This document shows, piece by piece, positions 7,032 to 14,405 of a stretch of DNA of 64,000 bases. The DNA lies in NCBI RefSeq assembly GCF_013408145.1, contig NZ_JACBZI010000001.1, positions 3,362,001 to 3,426,000 of the forward strand, in the 5' to 3' direction. The notes beneath the pieces are model-generated. The model made no database searches, had not been told where the DNA came from, and was given only the letters and a program-made list of their open reading frames with translations. Numbering within the stretch: the stretch's first letter is position 1; the number at the start of each line of letters is the position of its first letter. The translations under genes and the position numbers were made by a program. Origin of the DNA: Nocardioides marinus. GTDB taxonomy: Bacteria; Actinomycetota; Actinomycetes; Propionibacteriales; Nocardioidaceae.

Positions 7032-8191
7032 CGTGCCTCCCCGGTGGTCGAGCCCGTCGAGCCCGTCGAGCCCGTCGTGCCGGTGTGGCCGGAGCCGGCG
7101 ACCAGGCCGCGGCCGGTGACCAGCGGCAGGTCCAGCGCGGTGACCAGGCCGGGCTCGGCGGCCACGACGGCGGGCAGCGCGTTGACCAGGCGCTGCGCGG
7201 TCGTGATCATGCCGCTGACGTTGTGGTCGCCGTGCTCGCCGTGGTGGACGAAGTCGACGTGCATCATCGGCTCGCCGGTGATCTTGACGCGGTAGCAGCC
7301 GTCGGTGCCGACGGGCGGGGAGTCCCAGTCGGGGTCGGACTCGGCGTCGGTGCGTGTGATGTGCTCCAGCACGACACGGGGTACGCCGTCGACCTTGCCG
7401 ACCACCGCGAAGCGGACCGAGCCCATGGTCCCCTCGGCGACGTCGCCGGAGACGCTGGCGGTGTCACGGGTGGCCGGGCGCCGGTCGACCTCCTCGGTGA
7501 GTGGCTCGTCGAGGGTGACACCGAGGCCGGCGGCGATCTGCTTGACCACCGAGCCCCAGGCCATCGTCAGCACGCCCGGGTGCCACAGGAAGCCGAGCTC
7601 GTCCATCGGCTTGCCGAAGCCGAAGAGGTCGCCCATGACGACCGGCTGGTAGTAGGTGGAGTAGTCGCAGATCTCCATGACCCGGACCTCGTCGATGCGC
7701 TGCGACAGGCTGGTCATGACCAGCGGCAGCACGTCGTTGGCGAAGCCGGGGTCGATGCCGTTGACGTGCAGGCTGGCGTTCCCGCTGCGGCCGGCCTCCT
7801 CGATGCGGGTGAGGATCTCGTCGGGGAGGATCCCGTGCGGCCACTGCAGGAGGACCGGGCCGGAGGACACGACGTTGACGCCGTGGCCCAGCATCCAAAT
7901 GAGGTCCTCGATCGACTCGAAGACCCGGTCGTCGGTCATCGCGGTGTGCACCACGGCGTCGGGGGCCAGTGCCATCAGCGCGTCCCGGTCGGTGGTGGCG
8001 GGAACACCGAGCTCGCGGCCGAGCTCGGCCAGGACGCCGGCGTCCTTGCCGTGCTTGTCGGGGTTGGAGACCCAGACGCCGACCAGCTCGAGGTCGGGGT
8101 GGGCGTCGACGCCCGCGATCGCGTGCCGACCGATGGTCCCGGTGGACCAGACGACGACCCGCAGCGGCTTCTCGGGGATGACCTGTGACAT
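7028..8191 (-). CDS. NAD(P)-binding dihydrodipicolinate-reductase-like protein
   Basis: A 387-aa protein with an N-terminal Rossmann domain (VVVWSTGTIGRHAIAGV, residues 13-29) followed by VSNPDKHGKDAG. It belongs to the large actinobacterial group annotated as dihydrodipicolinate reductase or NAD(P)H-dependent amine dehydrogenase, which is related to 2,4-diaminopentanoate dehydrogenase and not to lysine-pathway DapB. I start it at ATG 8191: a palindromic operator lies 10-27 nt upstream, and the frame beyond is low-quality. The C-terminal 20 residues are a Gly/Ser/Thr tail produced by a 9-nt tandem repeat. The SDR gene overlaps its stop. The reaction is unknown. Confidence 0.8.
   Translation of the reverse strand: MSQVIPEKPLRVVVWSTGTIGRHAIAGVDAHPDLELVGVWVSNPDKHGKDAGVLAELGRELGVPATTDRDALMALAPDAVVHTAMTDDRVFESIEDLIWMLGHGVNVVSSGPVLLQWPHGILPDEILTRIEEAGRSGNASLHVNGIDPGFANDVLPLVMTSLSQRIDEVRVMEICDYSTYYQPVVMGDLFGFGKPMDELGFLWHPGVLTMAWGSVVKQIAAGLGVTLDEPLTEEVDRRPATRDTASVSGDVAEGTMGSVRFAVVGKVDGVPRVVLEHITRTDAESDPDWDSPPVGTDGCYRVKITGEPMMHVDFVHHGEHGDHNVSGMITTAQRLVNALPAVVAAEPGLVTALDLPLVTGRGLVAGSGHTGTTGSTGSTGSTTGEAR
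7043..7079 (+). repeat. 9-nt tandem repeat inside the 3' end of the reductase-like gene
   Basis: GGTGGTCGAG is followed by three CCCGTCGAG-type units (the last cut to CCCGTCG). On the minus strand it encodes the repeating Ser-Thr-Gly tail of the upstream protein, just before the SDR start. The first 10 nt equal the start of the 43-nt repeat. The same 9-nt unit recurs in reverse orientation at 10608-10640. Confidence 0.8.
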
Positions 8192-8200
8192 GGGTCGCAG

Positions 8201-8218
8201 ACTAGAACACGTTCTAGT
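8201..8218. promoter_or_regulatory. KstR-like palindromic operator
   Basis: ACTAGAACACGTTCTAGT has perfect 8-nt arms around AC. Its core fits the KstR consensus TnnAACnnGTTnnA exactly at 8203-8216. KstR is the TetR-family repressor of cholesterol catabolism in mycobacteria and rhodococci. The site ends 10 nt before the start of the reductase-like gene, where a repressor would block transcription start or a near-leaderless transcript. A nearly identical site precedes the OYE-type gene at 12782. Confidence 0.7.
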
Positions 8219-8232
8219 CATAGGGAAGTGGC

Positions 8233-8613
8233 TCAGCCGGCGCGCGCTTCCAGGTCGAGCCCCGGACCCGTCTCCAGCACCGCCGACCGCAGCACCGAGA
8301 CGTCCTGCTTCCCCAGCACCCGGACGTCCAGGTCCGAGATGGCCGGGTCCTCCACCGAGACGTTCCACCCGGTCCACAGGATGATCCGCCCCGTGTGCCC
8401 GGCCGCTCGGGCCGCCCGGGCCACGTCGATCCCGGTGCACACGGGCATGTCGAGGTCCAGGACGAGCACGTCGAAACGCGCCCCGCCAACGACGAGGTCG
8501 CGCGCGGCGCCCCCGTCCTGGACCGCGGTCACGGCGCAGCCGTGCCGGGCCAGCACCAGGGTGGTCAGGTCGCGCAGGTCGTGGTCGTCCTCCGCCAGCA
8601 GCAGTGAGGTCAT
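8233..8613 (-). CDS. Single-domain response regulator (CheY-like receiver)
   Basis: A 126-aa receiver with no output domain. The acidic pocket (LLLAEDDHD), the phospho-acceptor in VLVLDLDMPV (Asp near residue 53) and the Lys of the last strand (VLGKQDV) are all present, so it should be phosphorylatable. The T/S position appears as LWTGWN. The gene begins one base after the stop of the large hybrid kinase, with its ribosome binding site (GGAG) inside the kinase's last codons. The two are surely co-expressed. It probably takes phosphate from one of that protein's kinase modules and signals through protein interaction. Confidence 0.87.
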   Translation of the reverse strand: MTSLLLAEDDHDLRDLTTLVLARHGCAVTAVQDGGAARDLVVGGARFDVLVLDLDMPVCTGIDVARAARAAGHTGRIILWTGWNVSVEDPAISDLDVRVLGKQDVSVLRSAVLETGPGLDLEARAG

Positions 8614-8614
8614 G

Positions 8615-11533
8615 TCAGTCTCCGGAGGTCAGTCGCAGGTCGAAGGTCGTGCCGGCGGTCGAGGTGTCGACCAGGGTCAGGTCGCCGCCCATGGCCCGCG
8701 CGGACTCACGGGAGACGTGCAGGCCGAGACCGCTGCCCCGGGAGTCCTGCGAGGTGGTCCAGGGCTGGAACAGCCGCTCCCGGATCCCGTCGGAGATCCC
8801 CGAGCCGTCGTCACGGATCCGCAGGTGCAGGCCGTCGACGTCTCGGTCGGTCACCACCCACAGCCGGGTCGCGCCCGCGGCGACGGCGTTGCCGGCGAGG
8901 TTGGCGAGGATCCGCAGCACCCGCTGCCCATCGGCGCGCACCCGCGCACCGGCCGCCACCTGGGTGGTCAGCTCCAGGCCGCGCGGCCAGACGACGTCGG
9001 CGACCAGCGTCGGCACCTCGAGGTCCTCCAGGTGCACCCGCACCCCCGCACCGGTCGACAGTGCGGACCAGTCGAGGAACTCCGCGACCAGGCCGCGCAG
9101 CGAGGCCACGCTGCGACCCATGGTGCCGGTGATCTCGGACGGCAGGTCCGCGATGCCCAGCGACCCCAGCAGCTCCAGCGCGTTGGCGATCGTGGCCAGT
9201 GGCGTCTGCATGTCGTGGGAGACCCCGGCGAGCATGGTCTCGCGGTCCCGGCGGCGCTGCCTCTCCCGCCGCAGCGCCGAGAGCTCCAGGTGCGCGCGAA
9301 CGCGGGCCACCAGCTCCTCGCGGGAGAAGGGCTTGGCGACGTAGTCGTCCGCGCCCCGCGCCAGGCCACTCACCGCTGCCTCGCTGCCGGCGCGCGCCGA
9401 GAGCAGCAGGACCGGGAGGTCGGGTCGGTCCCGCGACTCACGGATCGCAGCCACCAGGCCCTCGCCGTCCAGTCGCGGCATCATCACGTCGCTGACCACC
9501 AGGTCGACGTGCTCTCGGGCGAGGACGCCGAGGGCGTCCTGTCCGTCGCTGGCCTCCAGGACGCGCCCGACCTGCGCCAGCGACGCGGCGACGTGCTGAC
9601 GCATCGCCAGGTTGTCGTCGACCACCAGCACGACCGGCCCGTCGTCCTGCGCCGACCGCGACGCGACCCCGAGGGCGCCACCCGCCGGCACCAGGTCGAG
9701 GGCCTTGGCCCGCACCCCGGCGAGCCGGTTGGCGCTGGGCGCCGCGGTGCCGCCGTCCTCGGTCCCCCGGACCGGGAGCCGCACCGTCATCGTGGTCCCC
9801 GCGCCGGGCTCCGACTCCAGCCCCAGCTGGCCACCCAGGGCGGCGACGGAGTCGGCGACGATCGCGAGCCCGACGCCGGCACCCTCGATGTTGCGTCCCT
9901 CGTGGGCCCGCACCCGGTGGAACCGCTGGAAGACCAGGGGCTGCTGGGACTCCGGGATGCCGATGCCGGTGTCACGCACCGTCAGCACCAGCTGCTCGCC
10001 GAGCTCCAGGTCGACGTGCACGGACCCCTCGAGGGTGTACTTCACGGCGTTGCTGACGAGGTTGAGGACCACGTTCTCCCACAGGCGTACGTCGAGCAGG
10101 CACGTCCCCGAGCCGCGAGGGGTCCAGGTCATGGTCAGCCCGGCCCGCTCGCCCGCTTCGAGCAGCGGCGCGACGAGTCGGGCGGTGAGGTCCTGCACCT
10201 GGACGGGCTCGGGGTGGACCGTCAGTCGACCGCCGTCGGCACGGGAGACCTCCAGCAGGTCCTCCACCATCGCGAGCAGGCGCTGGCACTGTGCGTCGAG
10301 CCGCACGACAGCCGCCCGGTCCAAGACGTCAACCCGCCCCGTCAGCACGTCCTGGAGCGGGCCGAGCAGCAGGGTGAGCGGCGTGCGCAGCTCGTGGCTC
10401 ATCGTCGACAGGAAGTGCGACTTGGCCGTGCTGAGCTCGGTGAGGGCCTGCGCCCGCTCGGCCTCCAGCTGGCGCGCCCGGGCGGCCTCGAGACGTTGAC
10501 CGACGTGCTGCGAGAGCTGCTCGAGGAAGCGGCGGTGCGGGTCGTCGAGGGGCCGGCGCTCCGGCAGCCGGAGCTCGAGGATGTCCCTGGCCCGGTCGTC
10601 GCCCGAGCCCTCGACGGGCTCGACGGGCTCGACGGGCTCGCGCTGGGGGGCGACGGCGTGGCTGGGTCGATGGGCCCCCCCAAGTCCCAGCCACGCCGTC
10701 CGACCGGCTCCCAGGAAGGTCGGGCCCTCCACCGAGGTGGGAGCCTCGGGGAGCGGACCCGGCTCACCGAACGTCGCGACCACACGGGTCACGCCGTCCT
10801 CCGTCAGCCACACTCGGCCGCCGGGGAGCTCGCTGGGATGCCGGTCGAGGGCGGCCGCGATGCCAGCGGCCGCCGTCTCGGGGTCGGACGCCGCCACGGC
10901 GCCGACGTCGTTGAGGATCTCCAGGCGCCGCGCGCCCAGGACCTCGGGGGTGGTCATGGAGAGGACGGCGAGGACGCCGCCGGGCTGGTCGCCGTCGGGC
11001 ACCGGCGAGTAGGAGAAGGTGAAGAAGCACTCCTCCGGCCCGTTGCCCCGCTCGAGGACCAGCGGGAGGTTCTCGTCCCAGGTGGCCTCGGCGCCGCGCA
11101 GCACGGCGTCCTGCATCGGCCCGATCGCGTCCCAGATCTCGGGGAACTGCTCGGCCAGGGGGCTACCCAGGGCTGTCGGGTGCTTGTCACCCAGCACCGG
11201 CACGTAGGCGTCGTTGTAGAGCATGACGAACTGCTCGCCCCAGGTCAGCGTCATGGGGTACTTGCTGCGCAGGACCATGCTCACGGAGGTCCTGAGCACG
11301 GCCGGCCACCGGGCGGGCGCACCGAGGACGCTGTCCTCCCACGGGTGCGAGCGCATCCGCGCGGCCATCTCACCGGCGCACGCGAACACCGGGTCGTGGG
11401 TCCACGGGGTCCCGTCGTCGTACGAGCCTGCGCGGGGGTCCACGACGGGCACGTCGACCGACGTGTCGGCCACGTCAGGGTCGAGGCGGGATCCCGCGGA
11501 TGGAGGCATGGCCCCACCGTCCCCCGGCGACAC
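8615..11533 (-). CDS. Hybrid sensor histidine kinase with two kinase modules flanking a receiver
   Basis: A cytosolic sensor of 972 aa without clear membrane helices. Order: PAS-like sensor with a conserved VMLYNDAYVPVLGDKHP stretch (about 100-230), GAF-like region, HisKA with TMSHELRTPL (His near 381), HATPase (NAVKYT, DTGIGIP, GAGVGLAI), receiver with VVSDVMMPRLDG (Asp near 681), a second HisKA-like helix with GVSHDMQTPLATI (near 771), and a second HATPase (DDGSGISDG, SRGSGLGLH). Two complete kinase modules around one receiver is uncommon. Met 11509 is an alternative start. The linker near residue 305 has an Glu-Pro-Val run made by a 9-nt repeat. The partner receiver gene follows after one base. 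Confidence 0.9.
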   Translation of the reverse strand: MSPGDGGAMPPSAGSRLDPDVADTSVDVPVVDPRAGSYDDGTPWTHDPVFACAGEMAARMRSHPWEDSVLGAPARWPAVLRTSVSMVLRSKYPMTLTWGEQFVMLYNDAYVPVLGDKHPTALGSPLAEQFPEIWDAIGPMQDAVLRGAEATWDENLPLVLERGNGPEECFFTFSYSPVPDGDQPGGVLAVLSMTTPEVLGARRLEILNDVGAVAASDPETAAAGIAAALDRHPSELPGGRVWLTEDGVTRVVATFGEPGPLPEAPTSVEGPTFLGAGRTAWLGLGGAHRPSHAVAPQREPVEPVEPVEGSGDDRARDILELRLPERRPLDDPHRRFLEQLSQHVGQRLEAARARQLEAERAQALTELSTAKSHFLSTMSHELRTPLTLLLGPLQDVLTGRVDVLDRAAVVRLDAQCQRLLAMVEDLLEVSRADGGRLTVHPEPVQVQDLTARLVAPLLEAGERAGLTMTWTPRGSGTCLLDVRLWENVVLNLVSNAVKYTLEGSVHVDLELGEQLVLTVRDTGIGIPESQQPLVFQRFHRVRAHEGRNIEGAGVGLAIVADSVAALGGQLGLESEPGAGTTMTVRLPVRGTEDGGTAAPSANRLAGVRAKALDLVPAGGALGVASRSAQDDGPVVLVVDDNLAMRQHVAASLAQVGRVLEASDGQDALGVLAREHVDLVVSDVMMPRLDGEGLVAAIRESRDRPDLPVLLLSARAGSEAAVSGLARGADDYVAKPFSREELVARVRAHLELSALRRERQRRRDRETMLAGVSHDMQTPLATIANALELLGSLGIADLPSEITGTMGRSVASLRGLVAEFLDWSALSTGAGVRVHLEDLEVPTLVADVVWPRGLELTTQVAAGARVRADGQRVLRILANLAGNAVAAGATRLWVVTDRDVDGLHLRIRDDGSGISDGIRERLFQPWTTSQDSRGSGLGLHVSRESARAMGGDLTLVDTSTAGTTFDLRLTSGD
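10608..10640 (+). repeat. 9-nt tandem repeat within the hybrid kinase gene
   Basis: Three and a half copies of CTCGACGGG in this strand are the reverse complement of the unit at 7043. On the coding (minus) strand they encode EPVEPVEPVE in the linker between the sensor region and the first kinase module. The reading frame is kept because the unit length is a multiple of three. Confidence 0.8.
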
Positions 11534-11583
11534 GACGTCGCGCGAGGGACCTCACGCCTTCTTCATGCGCCCCCGGAAGAGCC

Positions 11584-12765
11584 TCACACCGGCAGTGCGT
11601 CCCGGACCGGGCAGCGGGTCCCGGAGTAGATCGTCGGCATGCACCGGTTGCAGTGGATGCACACGCCGGCGGCGGCCTGTCCGGCGGTGAGCCGGTTCAC
11701 CAGGTCCGGCTCGCGCAGCACGGCGCGACCCATGGCCACGAAGTCGAAGCCGTCGCTCATCGCCTGCTGCATCGTCTCGAGTCGGTTGATGCCGCCGAGG
11801 AGCATCAGCGGCAGGGAGACGGCCTCGCGCACCTCGAGGGCCTTGGGCCGGAAGTAGGCCTCCTCGAAGGGGTACTCCTTGAGGAAGGAGCGGCCGACCG
11901 GCGTCCGCATGCCCCAGCGCACGGGCAGAGGCATCGACGCCGCGAACTCGTCGGCCGGCACGTCGCCGCGGAAGAGGTACATCGGGTTCATCAGCGAGGA
12001 GCCGCCCGAGAGCTGGACGGCGTCGAGCGTGCCGTCCTCCTCCAGCAGCCGCAGCAGCTGGATCGACTCACGCAGGGTGACCCCGCCCTTGAAGCCGTCG
12101 GACAACGACACCTTCGCGGTCACCGCGACGGCGTCGCCCACCTCCTCACGCACCGCGCGGGCGACCTGGCGGGCCAGGCGGGCCCGGTGCTCCAGAGGCC
12201 CTCCCCAGCGATCCTTGCGGCGATTGAGGCCGGGCGCGAGGAAGGAGCTGATGAGGTAGGAGTGCGCCATGTGCAGCTCGAGCACGTCGAAGCCCGCGCG
12301 CACCAGCGTGCGGGCCGTCGCGACGTAGGCACCGGTCACCCGGGTCAGGTCGGCCTCGGTGGCACTGCGCACCATCTGCATCGACAACGGGCTCGGCATC
12401 CGGCTGGCGGCCAGCGCGTGGACGCCGTTGGAGCGCCCGTTGGCGACCGGCCCGGCGTGACCGACCTGCCCTGCGATCGCGGCCCCGGTCGCCTTGACCG
12501 CCTCGGCCATCCGCGCCAGCCCGCCCTCGGTGTCGGGTCCGACGACGACCTGCTCGCGGTGCGTGCGGCCCTCCGGCGCCACCGCGAGGTAGGCCACCGT
12601 GGTCAGCCCGATGCCGCCCTCGGCCACCGCGAGGTGGTAGTCGATCAGCTCCTGGGTCACCTGGCCGTGCGGCGTACGGCCCTCGAAGGTGGCGGCCTTG
12701 ACCGTGCGGTTGCGCAGCGCCACCGGCCCGAGCGAGGCCGGTGCGAGGACGTCGGGGGTGCTCAC
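11584..12765 (-). CDS. NADH:flavin oxidoreductase, Old Yellow Enzyme family
   Basis: FMN enzyme of 393 aa with the TIM-barrel fold of the OYE / 2,4-dienoyl-CoA reductase group. Visible landmarks are the N-terminal LRNRTVKAATFEGR, the substrate-pocket ELHMAHSYLISSFL followed by NRRKDRWGG, and the phosphate-binding GRAVLREPDLVNRL. Near the C-terminus, CIHCNRCMPTIYSGTRC supplies four cysteines for a 4Fe-4S cluster, as in dienoyl-CoA reductases. The protein stops there, so the FAD/NAD domains of full-length DCR enzymes are absent. The GTG at 12765 is preferred because a KstR-like operator and a hairpin repeat occupy the region upstream. Likely role: reduction of an enone or enoyl-CoA, possibly in steroid degradation. 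Confidence 0.87.
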   Translation of the reverse strand: MSTPDVLAPASLGPVALRNRTVKAATFEGRTPHGQVTQELIDYHLAVAEGGIGLTTVAYLAVAPEGRTHREQVVVGPDTEGGLARMAEAVKATGAAIAGQVGHAGPVANGRSNGVHALAASRMPSPLSMQMVRSATEADLTRVTGAYVATARTLVRAGFDVLELHMAHSYLISSFLAPGLNRRKDRWGGPLEHRARLARQVARAVREEVGDAVAVTAKVSLSDGFKGGVTLRESIQLLRLLEEDGTLDAVQLSGGSSLMNPMYLFRGDVPADEFAASMPLPVRWGMRTPVGRSFLKEYPFEEAYFRPKALEVREAVSLPLMLLGGINRLETMQQAMSDGFDFVAMGRAVLREPDLVNRLTAGQAAAGVCIHCNRCMPTIYSGTRCPVRDALPV

Positions 12766-12781
12766 CCGTTGATGGTAGCCC

Positions 12782-12801
12782 CGTTCTAGAACGTGTTCTC
12801 G
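12782..12801. promoter_or_regulatory. KstR-like operator upstream of the OYE-type gene
   Basis: CTAGAACGTGTTCTCG (12786-12801) matches TnnAACnnGTTnnA except for the last A (C here). It overlaps a perfect 12-nt palindrome, CGTTCTAGAACG (12782-12793). It lies 17-36 nt before the GTG of the reductase and shares 13-14 core positions with the site at 8201. The two probably bind the same TetR-family repressor. No such repressor gene is in the window. Confidence 0.62.
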
Positions 12802-12816
12802 TTTCAAGGCTGGATC

Positions 12817-12882
12817 GGGGTACTCCGCAGGAAATCGCACCCTCAGCGTGCGCTGAGGGTGCGATGGGATGCGGACTACCCC
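12817..12882. repeat. Large hairpin repeat, copy 1
   Basis: The outer arms GGGGTACTCCGC and GCGGACTACCCC pair at 11 of 12 positions. The inner arms ATCGCACCCTCAGCG (12834-12848) and CGCTGAGGGTGCGAT (12851-12865) are perfect over 15 nt. A second copy of the same design is at 34152-34218. It lies between divergent genes, so it is not a simple terminator. Confidence 0.85.
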
Positions 12883-12904
12883 CACCGGACGCGATCATCG
12901 TCGC

Positions 12905-13708
12905 GTGGCCCCCGCCGATCCCATCGACCCCGAGGGACTGGTGGCTCGGCTGCGCGCGGCAGGGTGCGTGTACGCCGAGGAGGAGGCCGCCCTGCTGAGC
13001 GACGCCGCCACGGGCGAGGACCTGGAGTCGCTCGTGGTGCGGCGGGTCGCCGGGGAGCCGCTCGAGGTGCTCCTCGGCTGGGTGGGCTTCGAGGGCGTGC
13101 GGGTGCGCACGGCGCCCGGTGTCTTCGTCCCCCGTGCGCGCAGCGGCCTGCTGGTCCGCCTCGCCCTCGCCGCCCTGCAGTCCCGGTGCGACCCGGTCGT
13201 GGTCGACCTCGGCTGCGGCACCGGTGCTCTCGGGGCGGTCGTGGCCCACCGGCGCCCCGACGCCGAGGTGCACGCCGCGGACCTCGACCCCGCCGCGGTC
13301 GACTGCGCGCGCCGCAACCTGCCGGCCGACCGGGTGCACCGGGGAGACCTCTACGACGCGCTGCCGGCGGGCCTGCGCGGGCGCGTGGACGTCCTGCTCG
13401 CCAACGCGCCGTACGTCCCGACCGACCATGTGGCGCTCATGCCCGCGGAGGCGCGCCTGCACGAGCCGCGCGCGGCCCTCGACGGCGGGCCCGACGGCCT
13501 CGCCGTCCAGCGCCGGGTCGCGGCCGGCGCCGCGCAGTGGCTCGCGCCCACCGGCGTACTCCTGCTGGAGACCGGACGAGCCCAGTCACCCTCCACCCTC
13601 GCCCTGCTGCGCGACGCCGGCCTCGACGCGGCGCTGCACACCGACGACGCCCTCGACGCGACGGCGGCGGTCGGTCGCCGACCCAGGGGCGTCGACGCGG
13701 GATACTGA
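12905..13708 (+). CDS. PrmC-related protein N5-glutamine methyltransferase
   Basis: SAM-dependent methyltransferase of 267 aa. The SAM loop is VVDLGCGTGALG, followed by the acidic strand HAADLDPAAV and the motif IV sequence LLANAPYVPTDHV. True PrmC/HemK enzymes have NPPY at this place; NAPY marks the PrmC-related subgroup, which often sits beside regulators in actinobacteria. The N-terminal helical segment (residues 1-75) corresponds to the PrmC substrate-binding domain. The ATG at 12869 lies inside the hairpin repeat, so I prefer GTG 12905. The MarR gene begins 5 nt after its stop. Methylation of release factors is possible but unproven. Confidence 0.8.
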   Translation: MAPADPIDPEGLVARLRAAGCVYAEEEAALLSDAATGEDLESLVVRRVAGEPLEVLLGWVGFEGVRVRTAPGVFVPRARSGLLVRLALAALQSRCDPVVVDLGCGTGALGAVVAHRRPDAEVHAADLDPAAVDCARRNLPADRVHRGDLYDALPAGLRGRVDVLLANAPYVPTDHVALMPAEARLHEPRAALDGGPDGLAVQRRVAAGAAQWLAPTGVLLLETGRAQSPSTLALLRDAGLDAALHTDDALDATAAVGRRPRGVDAGY

Positions 13709-13713
13709 CCCCG

Positions 13714-14223
13714 ATGGAGCCGACCCGTGACCCGATCCGCGAGGCGCACCGCCAGTGGGTGGCGCACGGCTGGGGCGACGCCGCGGACGCCATGGCCCTG
13801 GTCACCTCCGTCACGCGCGCCCAGCAGCTGCTCGCCGAGCGGGTGGAGCGCGCCCTGCGGCCGCACGGGCTGACCTTCGCCCGCTTCGAGGTCCTGCGCC
13901 TGCTCTCCTTCACCCGCGACCGCGCGCTGCCCATGACGCGCCTCGGCTCGCTGCTCCAGGTCCACCCGGCCTCGGTCACCAGCGCCGTCGACCGGCTCGA
14001 GGCCCAGGGGTTCGTACGCCGGCAGCGACGCAGCGAGGACCGCCGGGTCGTCCACGCCGAGCTCACCGAGGCCGGCGCCGCGACCGTCGACGCGGCCACC
14101 GTCGACCTCAACGCGGTCTTCACCGCCCTCGGCTCGGACCTCGGCGACGACACCGTCCGCGACCTGACCCGCCTCCTCGGCACGCTCCGCGCCGGCGCCG
14201 GCGACCGCGTCGACGGCGACTGA
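13714..14223 (+). CDS. MarR-family transcriptional regulator
   Basis: DNA-binding repressor of 169 aa with the MarR winged helix: recognition region LGSLLQVHPASVTSAVDRLE, then the wing GFVRRQRRSEDRRVVHAELT with the conserved DRR. Flanking helices give the usual dimer interface. It starts 5 nt after the methyltransferase stop, so they are co-transcribed. The gene downstream is icmF, about 180 nt away, with a TTGGA-CA-TCCAA palindrome in front of it that could be a target. The ligand is unknown. Confidence 0.88.
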   Translation: MEPTRDPIREAHRQWVAHGWGDAADAMALVTSVTRAQQLLAERVERALRPHGLTFARFEVLRLLSFTRDRALPMTRLGSLLQVHPASVTSAVDRLEAQGFVRRQRRSEDRRVVHAELTEAGAATVDAATVDLNAVFTALGSDLGDDTVRDLTRLLGTLRAGAGDRVDGD

Positions 14224-14267
14224 CCCCTCCCCCTCCCCACCCCTCAAGGCCCCGCGCATCCCCGCCG

Positions 14268-14294
14268 AACCGGCGTATTGATACGCCGGCTCGA
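14268..14294. repeat. CCGGCGTATTGATACGCCGG palindrome, copy 1
   Basis: A perfect 20-nt palindrome (9-nt arms, TG centre) at 14270-14289, within a shared 27-nt segment starting GAACCGG and ending GGCTCG. Two more copies occur at 57624-57699. A degenerate fragment, CCGAACCGGCGTGCC, follows at about 14310-14324. It lies between the MarR stop and icmF. Confidence 0.85.
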
Positions 14295-14383
14295 CCCGCA
14301 CGCCCCGCCGAACCGGCGTGCCCCGCCCCGCGGACCGGCCTCGACGGCCCGCCGTGACCGGGCTTACACTCGGACAGAGATAG

Positions 14384-14395
14384 TTGGACATCCAA
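14384..14395. promoter_or_regulatory. Short palindrome in front of icmF, candidate operator
   Basis: TTGGACATCCAA is a perfect 12-nt palindrome 22 nt before the GTG at 14418. Its position fits a repressor site over the promoter or leader of icmF. The MarR-type protein encoded just upstream is the nearest candidate to bind it, but this rests on position only. Confidence 0.35.
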
Positions 14396-14405
14396 GCATC
14401 TGCCG

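Noticed and set aside
8228-11629. An 1133-codon plus-strand open frame across the hybrid kinase gene.
   Set aside because: It is antisense to a protein with clear kinase and receiver motifs and has low-complexity Gln/His/Arg composition typical of GC-rich shadows.
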